Counted from the stretch's first letter, positions 11,684 through 22,291 are shown. The stretch is 64,000 bases of DNA from Orrella marina (GCF_003058465.1 NZ_CP028901.1:992001-1056000); one strand, 5' to 3'. The notes: generated from the sequence alone by a model not told the origin. Numbers and translations are program-made.

Positions 11684-12142
11684 TCAGTTCTGGTTCTCGG
11701 TATGGTCCGACGGCCAGTCGCGGATGTAGGCCTTGAGCATGTTGTTCTCAAACTGCTGTGCAGCCACAATGGCCTGCGCCATGTCGTAGAACGAAATCAC
11801 GCCCAGGAGTGTCGGGCCGTCCATGACCGGCACGTACCGGGAGTGCTTCTCCAGCATCAGACGCTGCACCTCATTAGCCAGCGTGTTGGGCGTCACGCTG
11901 ACCGGCGCATCGTCCATCACCGATCTGACAGTCGTGTCGCCCACCTGACCATTCTTGTCCTGAAGCAGGCGTATGACCTCACGGAAGGTCAGCATGCCGA
12001 CCAGTGTGCCGTGATCCATGATGACGAGCGAACCAATGTCGTTCTCACTCATCGTCCGGATCGCCTCCATGACAGGCATGTCAGGACGACCGGTAAAAAG
12101 CGTGTTGCCTTTCACGCGAAGGATTTCACTGACTTTCAACAT
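11684..12142 (-). CDS. CBS-pair domain protein
   Basis: A 152-aa protein made almost entirely of two CBS domains. CBS1 spans about residues 8-65 (MPVMEAIRTMSENDIGSLVI ... LVGMLTFREVIR); CBS2 about 80-140 (SVTPNTLANEVQRLMLEKHS ... LLGVISFYDMAQ). CBS pairs bind adenosine nucleotides or S-adenosylmethionine and sense energy or redox state. The open frame extends 28 codons upstream, but the ATG at 12142 has GGAG about 9 bases before it and fits the normal family start. It appears to be a single-gene transcript, and no catalytic domain is attached. Similar small CBS proteins are common in Burkholderiales; their partners are mostly unknown. Confidence 0.9.
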   Translation of the reverse strand: MLKVSEILRVKGNTLFTGRPDMPVMEAIRTMSENDIGSLVIMDHGTLVGMLTFREVIRLLQDKNGQVGDTTVRSVMDDAPVSVTPNTLANEVQRLMLEKHSRYVPVMDGPTLLGVISFYDMAQAIVAAQQFENNMLKAYIRDWPSDHTENQN

Positions 12143-12704
12143 GATGGTTACTCCGCTCAACAAATCCTGAAAGCATCCTGATCGAACCTGCAGGATTACA
12201 CAGTTCCGTCTGACATGACCTGACACACATGAATGATGTCTATGGTCGCGTCGCTCACCTCATCTACATCCGGCAAACTGCTTTTCTGAGGGTGCTTGCT
12301 CTACGCATTGATGAAGGCGTTTCAGACGACATTCTCGGCTTGATTTATTCGCCTTGCTGATACTTTACTCTCAGGGCGCGCTGTATGCACTATTGAAGTG
12401 CGTGTTTTTCTGGTAACAGCGTTCAGGATCACCCTCAGTAGCACTATTGTGTCGTTCAGACCAACGAGACAACGTCAGGTCACAACAAGGTTCACTTCAA
12501 TAACGACCTCCTGAGCACACCGGCGGCGGATAGACAGCAAATCAATCTGCGGCGCGGTGTGCGCTGGCCGTTCTAAGGTGGCTGACATACTCATTGCCTT
12601 TCATCGCATCTCGAGACACATCCGTACCCCACATTGACTGACCTGAGCCATTGTCACGGTGCCAGCCCCTGGCGATTCTGTCATGAGTCGGTATTGGGCG
12701 AGTT
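12143..12704. other. 562-bp spacer
   Basis: It separates the CBS protein from the 3' end of the BrkB-family gene. No gene, RNA or clear terminator is recognisable. Confidence 0.45.
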
Positions 12705-13664
12705 CTAGTGGTATTTCTTCTCGTGGTATTCCTTCTCGTGGTGTTCCTTCTCGTGGTGTTCCTTCATACCTTTGGCCGGATCATCGTGATGCCTGGCCTG
12801 TGTGTTGCGATGCAAGCCCAGACCATCCTCTGGCAGGTTGGCGGCCACGACCGCACCTACAAGCACCGCCATCCAGGAGAAATAGACCCAGAGCAGGAAT
12901 GCTGGCAAAACAGAGAACGCCCCATAAATCAGCGTGTAAGTCGGAAAGAGTGCAAAGTAGATACCCAGCGCCCACTTGATCAGCTCAAACAGAGACGCGG
13001 TAACGAACGACCCGAACAAGGCATGATAGAAATGAACGCGCCGGTTGGGCACAGCCATGAACAACAGGCAGAAACCCACCCAGCTGGTCAGGTAAGGAAG
13101 CCAGAGCACGAGCGCACTGACATGCAGGGTTTCCGAGCCGGGCAGGGCAACCGCCTCTCTGGCCACCACTGCCGAAGCCCAGAGCGTGCCGCCCAGAATG
13201 AGAGGCCCCAGAGTCAGGACAGCCCAGTAAATCAGAAACCGCTGACCGATTGAACGGCGATTGCGTACATGCCATATGTCGTTCAAGGCTTCGTCGATCG
13301 ACATGATGACCAGCACCGAGGTCACCACCAGGAACACCGCGCCAATCGCAGACAGCCTGCTTGCACCGGCAACGAACTCGTCCAGGTAACGCATCACCGT
13401 CTCGGAGAACGCTTCGGGCATCAACTGGCTGCGCAGAAACGTCTGAAGCGCTTCCTCAAAATCAGAAAAAAACGGAAACGCGGTCATCAAGGACAGCGTG
13501 ACCGCCAGTAAGGGAACGATGGCCAGGATGGTTGTGAACGCGAGCGCCGAACTCATCTCGAGTAATCGATCTTCCCAGGCGGCCTTGCCTATGCGCATGC
13601 AGGCATGGCGGGCCCGTATTGCCCAGCGTTGAACGGTTGAGGACTGGGACGGCTCAAATGACAT
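12705..13664 (-). CDS. YihY/BrkB-family inner-membrane protein
   Basis: About 319 aa from the ATG at 13664, which follows AGGAG at 11-nt spacing; the frame is open 26 codons further. Six hydrophobic segments are visible, with family landmarks SSALAFTTILAIVPLLAVTL, a loop with LSAIGAVFLVVTSVLVIMSI, and FLLWVYFSWMAVLVGAVVAA. The family was once called ribonuclease BN in error; members are membrane proteins of poorly known function. The tail is odd: after residue 295 it becomes His/Glu/Lys-rich (HHEKE HHEKE YHEKK), encoded by a perfect-to-near-perfect 15-bp tandem repeat at 12710-12769. Such a tail could bind metal or may simply be slippage. In related genomes it is found near a DUF2069 gene, as here. 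Confidence 0.88.
   Translation of the reverse strand: MSFEPSQSSTVQRWAIRARHACMRIGKAAWEDRLLEMSSALAFTTILAIVPLLAVTLSLMTAFPFFSDFEEALQTFLRSQLMPEAFSETVMRYLDEFVAGASRLSAIGAVFLVVTSVLVIMSIDEALNDIWHVRNRRSIGQRFLIYWAVLTLGPLILGGTLWASAVVAREAVALPGSETLHVSALVLWLPYLTSWVGFCLLFMAVPNRRVHFYHALFGSFVTASLFELIKWALGIYFALFPTYTLIYGAFSVLPAFLLWVYFSWMAVLVGAVVAANLPEDGLGLHRNTQARHHDDPAKGMKEHHEKEHHEKEYHEKKYH
12710..12769 (-). repeat. 15-bp tandem repeat in the brkB-like 3' end
   Basis: Four units near GGTATTCCTTCTCGT (plus strand) encode the His-rich tail of the BrkB-family protein. The period of 15 keeps the frame, so copy-number change would lengthen or shorten the tail by five residues without breaking the gene. Confidence 0.9.
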
Positions 13665-13696
13665 CCGGAATGAATCTCCTGACACAGACATCGAAC

Positions 13697-13729
13697 GCGA
13701 TACACAAGCGATACACAAGCGATACACAA
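13697..13729. repeat. three exact 11-bp direct repeats
   Basis: GCGATACACAA occurs three times head to tail just upstream of the preferred start of the BrkB-family gene (inside the extended open frame if the upstream start is used). As 11 is not a multiple of three, it favours the downstream start. It may lie in the 5' leader or promoter. Confidence 0.85.
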
Positions 13730-13810
13730 CGCTGATGACCATTGCTAGTTACCCTTGCATGATAGCAAGTGCCTCGTCGCCTGGGAGTCATCAGCGCCCG
13801 ATCGGACATG

Positions 13811-13850
13811 TCACATTCAGACATATTCAGACACATTTCGACATGTTCCG
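13811..13850. repeat. four tandem 10-bp units
   Basis: TCACATTCAG, ACATATTCAG, ACACATTTCG and ACATGTTCCG follow each other in exact 10-bp register in the divergent spacer between the BrkB-like and DUF2069 genes. The same period is seen at 9841-9910. Possible binding sites for both divergent promoters. Confidence 0.65.
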
Positions 13851-14053
13851 AAACTGGAACATATCCGGTCAAGCACACCTACCACAGACCAGCCACCCAT
13901 TGTCTTCATGCTGACAACCATCCAGACAATTGCCATCTCAAAGTTGGCGTCTGCTATCCGCATCAGGAGTCCGTGCAATCGGGGTCATTACAATAGGGTG
14001 ATCTGAACGCAACCCGCAGCAGCACAGCACACCAGGACGCAGAGCAAATTTTA

Positions 14054-14683
14054 ATGAACGAAGCGAAAAAGTCAGACCGAGCACCGGACCGAGTGCCAGG
14101 CCAAACTTCGGACGGGCCATCGACCAGCCGCCAGGCCGCCGGCCAGACCGGCATGCAGCCCCCCGAACAAGTCGATGCTCCTGCAAGCCTTGGTGCCGTA
14201 TCAGGGCATTCGGAACGATCTGGCCAATCTGACCGCTCTGACCAAAGACCCCTTGCTGATGTCGAGGCATTCGAGAGTCTGCCGGCTTCGCTTAATCCGC
14301 TGTGGCAAAAGACGGCACTGGTGAGTCTGGTCGCCTTGTTTTTGTGGTGTATTGCGTGGGAAATCTGGCTCGCGCCCCTGAAACCCGGTGGCACCTTCAT
14401 GTTTCTCAAGGCATTGCCTCTGGCGTTCGCGATACGTGGCGTGGCCAAAGGCAGTCTGTACACCTTGCAATGGTCCAGCATGCTGATCCTGCTGTACTTC
14501 ATGGAAGGCGTGGTCAGAGTGGCGTCCGATCCCCCAGGTCCGAGCATTCTGATGGCCTGGATCGAGATCGTGCTGTCGAGCGTTTTCTTTGTGGCGGCAC
14601 TGGCCTACCTCAGACCCGCCAAAAAAGCCTACAAGCAGAAACATAAGAGCAAGAAACACAAGGCAGAAACGCAAGGCGGCTGA
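14054..14683 (+). CDS. DUF2069 membrane protein
   Basis: A 209-aa protein. Residues 1-75 are polar, Gln/Ser-rich and probably disordered. The rest is the DUF2069 domain with four hydrophobic segments (LVSLVALFLWCIAWEIWLAP, KALPLAFAIRGVA, MLILLYFMEGVVRV, IVLSSVFFVAALAYL). The C-terminus is strongly basic (KKAYKQKHKSKKHK), suggesting it faces the cytoplasm. Function is unknown in all members I know. In betaproteobacteria it is typically near a YihY/BrkB gene, which here is divergent and 390 bp away. The N-terminal extension is long for the family; a start further in is possible, but no better ribosome-binding site is visible. Confidence 0.85.
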   Translation: MNEAKKSDRAPDRVPGQTSDGPSTSRQAAGQTGMQPPEQVDAPASLGAVSGHSERSGQSDRSDQRPLADVEAFESLPASLNPLWQKTALVSLVALFLWCIAWEIWLAPLKPGGTFMFLKALPLAFAIRGVAKGSLYTLQWSSMLILLYFMEGVVRVASDPPGPSILMAWIEIVLSSVFFVAALAYLRPAKKAYKQKHKSKKHKAETQGG

Positions 14684-15288
14684 GCAGGGCAGAGGAGAAA
14701 GCTAATCCAGCCGGTTTCAGGCAACCTCGGATTTTGCCGCGAGGGTCAAAAGTGTATCGAGTAACTATTTGTTGGACTGGAGCAAAGAGATGGTTCTTTT
14801 TTCACCCGCTTTCTCCCAGGGAGACCGTAAGCACCTGGAGCGAAAGGGCTATTTGGCCAGAGATCTGAACGACTACACTGCACTCTTTTGAAGTGGATGA
14901 GCGAATCACCACCGCTGGCCGCTCTCAGTCTGTCGGTCGTCTGGTTTAAACCCGTTGTATTGAAAAGCAGCAGGTGAGGTGCTTTGATTCATCTGCATTC
15001 GAAAGCGAAGACTAGCGCCTTTTCATACCGTGATCTCGAACACTTTACCGGTCTGCCCCCACTTTGCATCCGCGATCCATCCTGTCCCGGCAGCATTTAC
15101 CGGTCCGGCCATGCGTGCCGGCATACCAGCAGGTATGATTCGTGTTGACGGTGGTGCAGGTCATTGCCACCGGGACGATCATCATTGAACACAACGTGAA
15201 AGATCAGCTTGCAGGGCTCTGGAAGGATTTTCCTTGATCGCCACGGCTGAACAGACTGATCTCACATCGCTATCGGGTACTGCGCATC
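14684..15288. other. 605-bp spacer before aroC
   Basis: No intact gene. A short frame ending just before 15240 reads like the end of a protein (IIIEHNVKDQLAGLWKDFP then stop), but I cannot assign it. Because the other side of aroC carries a clear acyl-CoA dehydrogenase remnant, this too may be decayed coding DNA. Confidence 0.4.
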
Positions 15289-16350
15289 ATGGCTGCAAAC
15301 ACACTGGGTGAAATGTTTCGTGTCACCAATTTCGGGGAATCTCACGGACCGGCAATCGGTTGCGTAGTGGACGGTTGCCCACCTGGGCTGGCTCTCGACG
15401 CAAGTGACATTCAGGCAGAACTCGATCGACGCAAACCCGGAACCTCCCGACACGTCACACAAAGGCGTGAGCCCGATCAGGTCGAGATTCTTTCCGGGGT
15501 GTACGAGGGCAAGACCACCGGCACACCCATCGGGCTGCTGATCCGCAACACCGATGCGCGCAGCAAAGACTACTCGGCGATTGCTGAAACGTTTCGCCCC
15601 GGTCATGCGGACTATGCCTACTGGAAAAAATATGGCATCCGTGATCCCAGAGGCGGCGGGCGCTCCTCTGCACGGCTGACTGCTCCAACCGTTGCGGCCG
15701 GTGCCATCGCCAAGAAATGGCTGGCTGAACACCACGCGGTGGTCGTACGCGGCTACATGAGTCAGCTTGGTCCCATCGAAATACCGTTCGAAAGCTGGGA
15801 CCAGATACCTGAGAACCCGTTCTTTGCAGCCAATGCGACGATCATTTCCGAGCTCGAAGCCTACATGGATGAGCTTCGGCGTGACGGCGATTCGATCGGG
15901 GCCCGCATCGAGGTCGTCGCCAGCAACGTTGCGCCGGGTCTTGGCGAGCCGTTGTATGACCGTCTGGATGCCGACATCGCGCATGCCATGATGGGTCTGA
16001 ATGCCGTCAAGGGTGTCGAGATTGGCATTGGTTTCGGATGCGTGACTCAACGTGGTTCTGAACACGGAGACGAGATCACACCGGAAGGATTCCGCACCAA
16101 CAACGCCGGTGGCGTTCTGGGTGGCATTTCGACAGGCCAGGACGTCACGGTGAGTCTGGCCATCAAACCAACCTCGAGTATCCGGGTTGAACGCGACTCC
16201 ATCAACAAGCTTGGCGAGCCCGTCAAAGTGCAAACCCTGGGTCGACACGATCCCTGTGTGGGCATCCGTGCCACACCGATTGCTGAAGCCTTGCTGGCTA
16301 TTGTGCTCATGGATCACGCTTTACGCCATCGCGGGCAGTGTGGTTATTGA
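15289..16350 (+). CDS. aroC: chorismate synthase
   Basis: A 353-aa protein of full family length. It converts 5-enolpyruvylshikimate-3-phosphate to chorismate, the last common step of aromatic amino-acid synthesis, using reduced FMN. Landmarks: [20 protein letters not shown] near the start, the RRKPG segment, [34 protein letters not shown] and [14 protein letters not shown], with the conserved FMN-site stretch [10 protein letters not shown] and [14 protein letters not shown] near the end. Start ATG with the canonical [11 protein letters not shown] beginning. It is not in an operon with other aro genes here. An acyl-CoA dehydrogenase fragment follows at once. Confidence 0.98.
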   Translation: MAANTLGEMFRVTNFGESHGPAIGCVVDGCPPGLALDASDIQAELDRRKPGTSRHVTQRREPDQVEILSGVYEGKTTGTPIGLLIRNTDARSKDYSAIAETFRPGHADYAYWKKYGIRDPRGGGRSSARLTAPTVAAGAIAKKWLAEHHAVVVRGYMSQLGPIEIPFESWDQIPENPFFAANATIISELEAYMDELRRDGDSIGARIEVVASNVAPGLGEPLYDRLDADIAHAMMGLNAVKGVEIGIGFGCVTQRGSEHGDEITPEGFRTNNAGGVLGGISTGQDVTVSLAIKPTSSIRVERDSINKLGEPVKVQTLGRHDPCVGIRATPIAEALLAIVLMDHALRHRGQCGY

Positions 16351-16409
16351 GGACAGCCAAGAGGGTGAGAGCAGGCAGGGCATTGCAGCGTGGGCGATAC
16401 ACTTGCGTC

Positions 16410-16730
16410 CGGGGCTATCAGCATATGCTGGCCAATATGGCAACTGACCTCTACGCGTGTCGGCAAATGATTCTTGCGACAGCCCGACTGGCAGATGCAG
16501 GACAGGACATACGGACCGAAGCCTCCATGTGCAAACTGTTTGTCTCGCAAGCCTGCTTCCGGGTCGCGGACCAGGCCATGCAGATTCACGGCAACGTGGG
16601 TGTCACCAAAAACCATCCCGTCGAATTCATTTTCAGGAGACTACGACTCTACCGAATCGTCACTGGCACGAGCGAAATCCAGCGCAACACCATTGCCAAG
16701 GGGATATTGAGGCCGAGAGAAGCAGCGTGA
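16410..16730 (+). pseudogene. acyl-CoA dehydrogenase, C-terminal remnant
   Basis: About 107 codons match the C-terminal helical domain of acyl-CoA dehydrogenases: HMLANMATDLYACRQMILA, EASMCKLFVSQACFRVAD, QAMQIHGNVGVTKNHPVE and IVTGTSEIQRNTIAKGIL. The N-terminal and middle domains, including most of the FAD site and the catalytic Glu region, are missing. Upstream sequence in this frame (16338-16409) does not look like the family. No plausible start lies at the homology edge. It is therefore a leftover 3' fragment, not a working enzyme. Deletion or insertion next to aroC would explain it. Confidence 0.85.
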
Positions 16731-17010
16731 CTGTTTTCCACGCCTGATGGCGGCACCTTCAAAAGTCACTGATGCTCGTGCTTGGGCAGCTGCTCATGTC
16801 TGTCGGGAGGTAAAGGCAGATGTACTCTGGGGCCTACGCATGTCTCTGATTAAACTGTTTAAGCCCTGATCCGAACCGGAACATCAGGATCTTCCGGCCC
16901 GGCATGGTTCACGAAACCAATCAGCTGATCGTCGGCTTGGCCATTCTATTCCCTGGCCTGGAGCCTGGGTGTCTCACCCGACCTAGCCGATGGATTTTTG
17001 TGTGGATTGT

Positions 17011-18129
17011 TCAGTCCCGAAACACGTCCTCAATACGCGACGCATTCAGGACATTCAAGGCCCATTGCTCGATTGTCTCGCGATTGGCTTGTTCAATCCG
17101 GTTCTGGACGGCCTCATCAACCGGACCGAATTTTTGAACCAGCATGGCCCGAAGCATACGTCGCTGGCCTTGCTCCAGACCTTGCTCCAGGCCTTTTTCC
17201 AGACCTTGTTCCAGACCCTTCTGCAGTCCTTGCTCGATCCCTTTCTCCATGCCCTCACGCATCCACTTGTGATGCCATCCGTGCGATCTCTCTGCCAACA
17301 TGTCAATCATCTCCTTGAAACCCGCTTTTGCAAGACTTTCCTGATCTTCATTCGCTGTGGCCACCTGGCGCAGCAATACCGTGCGGACCCAGCAACCAAA
17401 TGCCTTGCGCACTTCCTCGTATCGAGGTTGCGCAGTCACCCGGTCCACCTGGCGCAACAACTCGAGTGCATCCTCGACCCCGTTGTTGTGTTCCAGACGA
17501 AACAGCAACCACGCCAGATTGTTCGAAAGATCCGGAGAGTCGACAGCCAGTGCGACCTCACTACACTGGGCTTGTCCGTCGCGCTGGTCTGGCCTGACTT
17601 CAGACGCGCCACCCGGCGCTTTGTCGCGCGCCCAGCGCTCGACCAGTCGCTTCTGATCCACCAAGCAATACTTTAATTTAGGCTGAAACGGCTCGAGCTG
17701 ATTACCCACAGGAACAACCAGGTCTCTGACCTCCGTGTCCACTTTCCATGGCTCCTCGCCGCTATAGAGCACGAGCGGTATCAGCGCTGGCAGCCACTGA
17801 GCGCCGGCCTTGCCCAGCGTCCCTTCGTAGATCAAGCCACGGTAGGTCAGCATTCGCAACGCCATCTGCGGATCACCGCTGGACTGGTGCTCGATATGGA
17901 CGTAGACATGGGGATGCGCCCGGGCATGCGGCCCATCCATGGCGCGCGCCTGCCACACCAGATCGGCACGACGCTGGGTGCCAGTGTTAGAGACCATGTC
18001 CGACGGGACCTGGATCAGGGAGTCAAGATCCATCGTCGCTGAGAGAAACGCCAGCTCAGGCAGCGCCAGCAAGTCCCGAACCATCACTTCGTTTGCCAAT
18101 AACAGGCGATAACTGGAATCAATATGCAT
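17011..18129 (-). CDS. Rpn/YhgA-family recombination-promoting nuclease (putative transposase)
   Basis: A 372-aa protein of the PD-(D/E)xK nuclease superfamily. The core has the Asp56 motif (RRADLVWQ) and a Glu80-x-Gln82 pair in VYVHIEHQSS, then MALRMLTYRGLIYE and LPALIPLVLYSGEEPW. Known members of this family are DNA endonucleases that stimulate RecA-independent recombination. The C-terminus contains the family's typical helical repeat with EKG, EQGLQKG, EQGLEKG and EQG units (about residues 300-330), probably a coiled or oligomerising stalk. Start ATG at 18129. It stands alone, with no inverted repeats that would make it part of an IS element. Confidence 0.9.
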   Translation of the reverse strand: MHIDSSYRLLLANEVMVRDLLALPELAFLSATMDLDSLIQVPSDMVSNTGTQRRADLVWQARAMDGPHARAHPHVYVHIEHQSSGDPQMALRMLTYRGLIYEGTLGKAGAQWLPALIPLVLYSGEEPWKVDTEVRDLVVPVGNQLEPFQPKLKYCLVDQKRLVERWARDKAPGGASEVRPDQRDGQAQCSEVALAVDSPDLSNNLAWLLFRLEHNNGVEDALELLRQVDRVTAQPRYEEVRKAFGCWVRTVLLRQVATANEDQESLAKAGFKEMIDMLAERSHGWHHKWMREGMEKGIEQGLQKGLEQGLEKGLEQGLEQGQRRMLRAMLVQKFGPVDEAVQNRIEQANRETIEQWALNVLNASRIEDVFRD

Positions 18130-19084
18130 ACAGCCGTTTCAATCCACTCACGTTGAGTCGATCCTCCCGTGTTCCGGTACTGCCGCATCCCATGTCTCGG
18201 CATTGCATGCCATGCCTGGATGCCCTTGGCGCCGGAGCACGGTCGGAGGTGAACCAACAGAATAGGGGGCTGGAAGAAATGGCAATACCCGTACGGTACA
18301 CGTTTGTCCGTGCGTAAAATTGCCGCATGGCACAGATGACGGTTCAGAGCTCACGCAAAGTTGACGACTCACAGTCAGCGCTTGACTGTCTTGATGCGGC
18401 CTGTTTGCCAGGAACGACACGGGTCTGGGCAAATCCAGTCCGTCGGACGCTTTAACAATCTGTGATCGCGATCAGCGAGTGAGGTCAGTGGAGCCGGACC
18501 AACACATCGCTGGCATCGCCGTTCAATCCATCTGGAGCAAGCGCTCTCACATCCCAGTCTGATGGGTCCGAGGTGATGGCTTGACGCGTGTGATTTGCCT
18601 CAAAATAATGGCGGTCGGTAATCGGTGATCGGCAATCGTATGACTGGGACTGTCACGACGATGTACGACTCACTGTGTGGGATAGCTTGCCTTGCATTGC
18701 ATTGTCGATATGCTCGGACGATGTGCAATATCAAGTGAAGGGTCGTCCTTTTTGGGCCAGCTACGTTCAGGCAAAATACCTTCGTGATGTCGTCAGGCGA
18801 TGATCAATTTTCCGGCTCGCCGGCTTGCAAAGTCCTCTTGCCGGGTATGATCATTGGTTGACCCAGTCGAATCAGAATTCGGTGACATGGATTGCTGACA
18901 GAAGTCAGTCACGAATGTTGGTCAAGTCGATCAGCGGCATTTGCCCAGCGCGAACTCGATTCATGCCAGATGAAAGACTGATGCGGGACCGATCGACGAC
19001 ATACTCGAACGCCCGCACGACTGATATAGTCCGTACAGATTCAGAAACACAGATTCCGAAGCACTTATTGATGGTTATTTCAAA
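18130..19084. other. 955-bp spacer upstream of leuC
   Basis: No supportable gene; the open frame at 18825-19088 lacks protein-like character. In many relatives a LysR-type leucine regulator lies upstream of leuC, but none is here. The region must contain the leuCDB promoter. I did not find a leucine-rich leader peptide or a clear attenuator. Confidence 0.45.
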
Positions 19085-20488
19085 ATGAAACGAACACTCT
19101 ACGACAAGCTCTGGGATGCACACGTCGTGCATCAGGAGAAAGATGGCACGGTCATTCTCTACATCGATCGTCATCTCCTGCACGAAGTCACCAGCCCCCA
19201 GGCATTTGAAGGTCTTGAGCTCGCCGGTCGCAAGCCGTGGCGCGTGAGTGCCAACCTGGCCGTGGCGGACCACAACGTGCCGACCATCAACCGCGCCGGT
19301 GGCATTGACGATCCGATCTCCAAACTGCAGGTCGACACGCTGGACGACAACTGCGAAAAGTATGGCGTGACCGAATTCAAGATGAATGATCTGCGCCAGG
19401 GCATCGTGCACGTGATCGGACCGGAGCAGGGCGCAACACTGCCAGGCATGACCGTGGTCTGTGGTGATTCGCACACCAGCACCCACGGCGCGATTGGTGC
19501 GCTCGCGCACGGTATCGGAACGTCAGAAGTCGAACACGTGCTGGCCACCCAGACCCTGCAGGCCAAAAAGAGCAAGAACATGCTGGTCAAGGTCGAAGGC
19601 AAGCTGCCCAAGGGTTGCACCGCCAAGGACGTGGTCCTGCATGTGATCGGTGTCATTGGCACCGCCGGCGGCACGGGCTATGCGATCGAGTTCGGTGGCA
19701 GCACCATTCGCGATCTGTCGATCGAAGGCCGTATGACGGTATGCAACATGGCCATTGAAGCCGGTGCACGCTCAGGCATGGTAGCCGTTGACGACAAGAC
19801 AATTGACTACTTCCGTGGGCGTCCATTCTCCCCGACAGGGGCAGCGTGGGATGCTGCGGTTGCCTACTGGCGCACACTGCACACGGATGAGGGTGCGAAG
19901 TTTGATCGGGTGGTCGAAATAGACGCCACCCAGATCCAGCCGCAAGTCACCTGGGGCACGTCGCCCGAAATGGTGTTGCCGGTTGATGCCCGTGTGCCAG
20001 ACCCCGACAAGGAGAAAGATGCTGTGCGCCGTGGTGGCATGGAGCGTGCGCTTCAGTACATGGGCCTTGAACCCAATACGCCGCTCACCTCGATCAAGGT
20101 AGACCGGGTGTTCATTGGATCCTGTACCAACTCGCGCATCGAAGACTTGCGCGCTGCCGCCGAAGTCGCGCGTGGCAGGAAAGTCGCCTCCAACGTCAAG
20201 CAGGCGATGGTGGTCCCGGGTTCCGGCCTGGTCAAAATGCAGGCCGAGCGCGAAGGTCTGGACAAGATCTTTATCGAAGCTGGATTTGAATGGCGTGAGC
20301 CTGGTTGCTCCATGTGTCTGGCCATGAACGCCGATCGCCTGGAGCCCGGCGAGCGTTGCGCATCGACCTCGAACCGCAACTTCGAAGGCCGGCAAGGGCA
20401 GGGCGGGCGCACTCATCTCGTGAGCCCGGCCATGGCAGCCGCCGCAGCCGTTGAAGGGCATTTTGTGGATGTGCGTTCGTTTCGCTAA
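19085..20488 (+). CDS. leuC: 3-isopropylmalate dehydratase, large subunit
   Basis: 467 aa, normal length. With LeuD it isomerises 2-isopropylmalate to 3-isopropylmalate in leucine synthesis. It is an aconitase-type [4Fe-4S] protein; the cluster ligands should be Cys347 (FIGSCTNSR), Cys408 and Cys411 ([10 protein letters not shown]). Other landmarks: [42 protein letters not shown] and the [20 protein letters not shown] block. It opens the leuC-leuD-leuB block. The ribosome-binding site is weak (no clear GGAG before the ATG). Confidence 0.98.
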   Translation: MKRTLYDKLWDAHVVHQEKDGTVILYIDRHLLHEVTSPQAFEGLELAGRKPWRVSANLAVADHNVPTINRAGGIDDPISKLQVDTLDDNCEKYGVTEFKMNDLRQGIVHVIGPEQGATLPGMTVVCGDSHTSTHGAIGALAHGIGTSEVEHVLATQTLQAKKSKNMLVKVEGKLPKGCTAKDVVLHVIGVIGTAGGTGYAIEFGGSTIRDLSIEGRMTVCNMAIEAGARSGMVAVDDKTIDYFRGRPFSPTGAAWDAAVAYWRTLHTDEGAKFDRVVEIDATQIQPQVTWGTSPEMVLPVDARVPDPDKEKDAVRRGGMERALQYMGLEPNTPLTSIKVDRVFIGSCTNSRIEDLRAAAEVARGRKVASNVKQAMVVPGSGLVKMQAEREGLDKIFIEAGFEWREPGCSMCLAMNADRLEPGERCASTSNRNFEGRQGQGGRTHLVSPAMAAAAAVEGHFVDVRSFR

Positions 20489-20561
20489 GTTTCCATCCAG
20501 ATAATCGGATCTCATTGAGAGCCGATCATCTGCAGGAACACGTCAAAGATTAGGATTTAGC

Positions 20562-21218
20562 ATGCAAGCATTTACCGTACACAAGGGTCTGGTCGCGCCG
20601 CTTGATCGCGAGAATGTCGACACCGATCTCATCATTCCCAAGCAGTTTCTCAAATCCATCAAGCGCACGGGTTTTGGTCCCAACCTGTTTGACGAACTAC
20701 GCTATCTGGACCATGGCGAACCCGGCATGGACAACAGCAAGCGTCCGCTGAACCCGGACTTCGTGCTGAACCAGTCTCGTTACAAAGGTGCGTCAATCCT
20801 GCTCGGACGCAAAAACTTCGGGTGCGGATCGAGTCGTGAGCACGCGCCCTGGGCGCTGCTGCAGTACGGTTTCAGGGCCGTTATTGCACCGTCTTTTGCC
20901 GACATCTTTTTCAACAACTGCTTCAAGAACGGCTTGCTGCCCATCCGCCTGTCCGAGCTCGAGGTCGCCCGCCTGTTTGACGACGTCAACGGATTTAACG
21001 GCTACGAGCTCACGATCGACCTGCCCGAGCAAGTGGTTCGCACTGGCGATGGGCGAGCTTACAGTTTCGAAATCGACGAGTTCCGCAAGCATTCACTGGT
21101 CAATGGTCTGGATGACATTGGTCTGACCTTGACGCATGCAGACAAGATCCGCGCCTTTGAAGCCGAACGTCTGGCCCGCCATCCATGGCTTGACGTTCAA
21201 CCCGTAGGAGCCCGCTAA
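20562..21218 (+). CDS. leuD: 3-isopropylmalate dehydratase, small subunit
   Basis: 218 aa. This is the swivelling domain that completes the LeuCD active site. Landmarks: [38 protein letters not shown] (the conserved substrate-binding loop) and the [10 protein letters not shown] segment. It starts 73 bp after leuC with ATG. Its stop overlaps the leuB start (TAATG), so translation of leuB is likely coupled. Confidence 0.98.
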   Translation: MQAFTVHKGLVAPLDRENVDTDLIIPKQFLKSIKRTGFGPNLFDELRYLDHGEPGMDNSKRPLNPDFVLNQSRYKGASILLGRKNFGCGSSREHAPWALLQYGFRAVIAPSFADIFFNNCFKNGLLPIRLSELEVARLFDDVNGFNGYELTIDLPEQVVRTGDGRAYSFEIDEFRKHSLVNGLDDIGLTLTHADKIRAFEAERLARHPWLDVQPVGAR

Positions 21219-22291
21219 TGAGCCACTTGATTGCAGTCCTGCCGGGCGACGGCATTGGCCCCGAAATCATGGAACAGGCAACCCGGGTGCTGACCGCGCT
21301 GGGTTTGCCGCTGGAACTGGAAACCGCACCAGTCGGTGGTGCGGCGTATGACCTGCACGGTCACCCGCTGCCACCCGAAACGCTGGCGCTGGCCAAACGC
21401 GCCAAAGCGGTGCTGTTTGGTGCCGTCGGTGACTGGAAGTACGACAAGCTGCCACGTGAGCACCGGCCCGAGCAGGCTATTCTGGGTCTCAGAAAAGCAT
21501 TGGGTCTGTTTGCCAACCTGCGCCCGGCGATCCTGTATCCCGAACTGGCCAACGCCTCGTCACTCAAGCCTGAAGTGGTTTCGGGGCTGGACATTCTGAT
21601 CCTGCGCGAACTCACAGGCGACATCTACTTCGGTCAGCCGCGCGGCATGCGCACAGCCGAAGACGGCCCTTTCAAGGGGGAGCGTGAGGGGTTCGATACC
21701 ATGCGCTACGCCGAGACAGAGATTCGCCGGATCGCCCATATCGGGTTTCAGGCGGCCATGAAGCGTGGCAAGAAGCTGTGCAGTGTGGACAAGGCCAACG
21801 TGCTGGAAACTTCGCAGTTCTGGCGTGACCTGGTGATCGAAGTGGCCAAGGACTATCCGGAAGTCGAACTTTCGCACATGTACGTCGATAACGCTGCCAT
21901 GCAACTGGTTCGTGCACCACGGGAATTCGACGTGATCGTGACCGGCAACCTCTTTGGTGACATTCTGTCTGACGAAGCAGCCATGCTCACTGGTTCGATC
22001 GGTATGCTGCCATCGGCCTCTTTGAACGAATCGGGACAGGGTCTGTATGAGCCCAGTCACGGCTCGGCACCGGATATCGCCGGCCAGGGATTGGCCAATC
22101 CGCTTGCCACCATTCTCTCGGCAGCGATGCTGCTGCGCTACTCATTAAACGAGGAAGCAGCGGCTGCGCGCATCGAGGCAGCGGTACGCAAAGTGCTGGC
22201 TGACGGTCTACGCACCGCTGACATCTATGAACCCGGTACCCACAAGGTCTCGACGGGTCAAATGGGTGATGCGGTACTGGCCGCGTTATGA
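21218..22291 (+). CDS. leuB: 3-isopropylmalate dehydrogenase
   Basis: 357 aa, full length. It oxidises and decarboxylates 3-isopropylmalate with NAD+ to 2-oxoisocaproate (via an unstable intermediate) in the third step of leucine synthesis. Landmarks: [55 protein letters not shown], the metal/substrate Asp cluster in [15 protein letters not shown] and [14 protein letters not shown]. The start codon shares a base with the leuD stop. Asd follows 71 bp downstream, possibly on the same transcript. Confidence 0.98.
   Translation: MSHLIAVLPGDGIGPEIMEQATRVLTALGLPLELETAPVGGAAYDLHGHPLPPETLALAKRAKAVLFGAVGDWKYDKLPREHRPEQAILGLRKALGLFANLRPAILYPELANASSLKPEVVSGLDILILRELTGDIYFGQPRGMRTAEDGPFKGEREGFDTMRYAETEIRRIAHIGFQAAMKRGKKLCSVDKANVLETSQFWRDLVIEVAKDYPEVELSHMYVDNAAMQLVRAPREFDVIVTGNLFGDILSDEAAMLTGSIGMLPSASLNESGQGLYEPSHGSAPDIAGQGLANPLATILSAAMLLRYSLNEEAAAARIEAAVRKVLADGLRTADIYEPGTHKVSTGQMGDAVLAAL

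Noticed and set aside
15262..16317. 351-codon open frame on the minus strand
   Set aside because: It is the exact antisense of aroC, whose protein is unmistakable; GC-rich codon use leaves the opposite strand open by chance.
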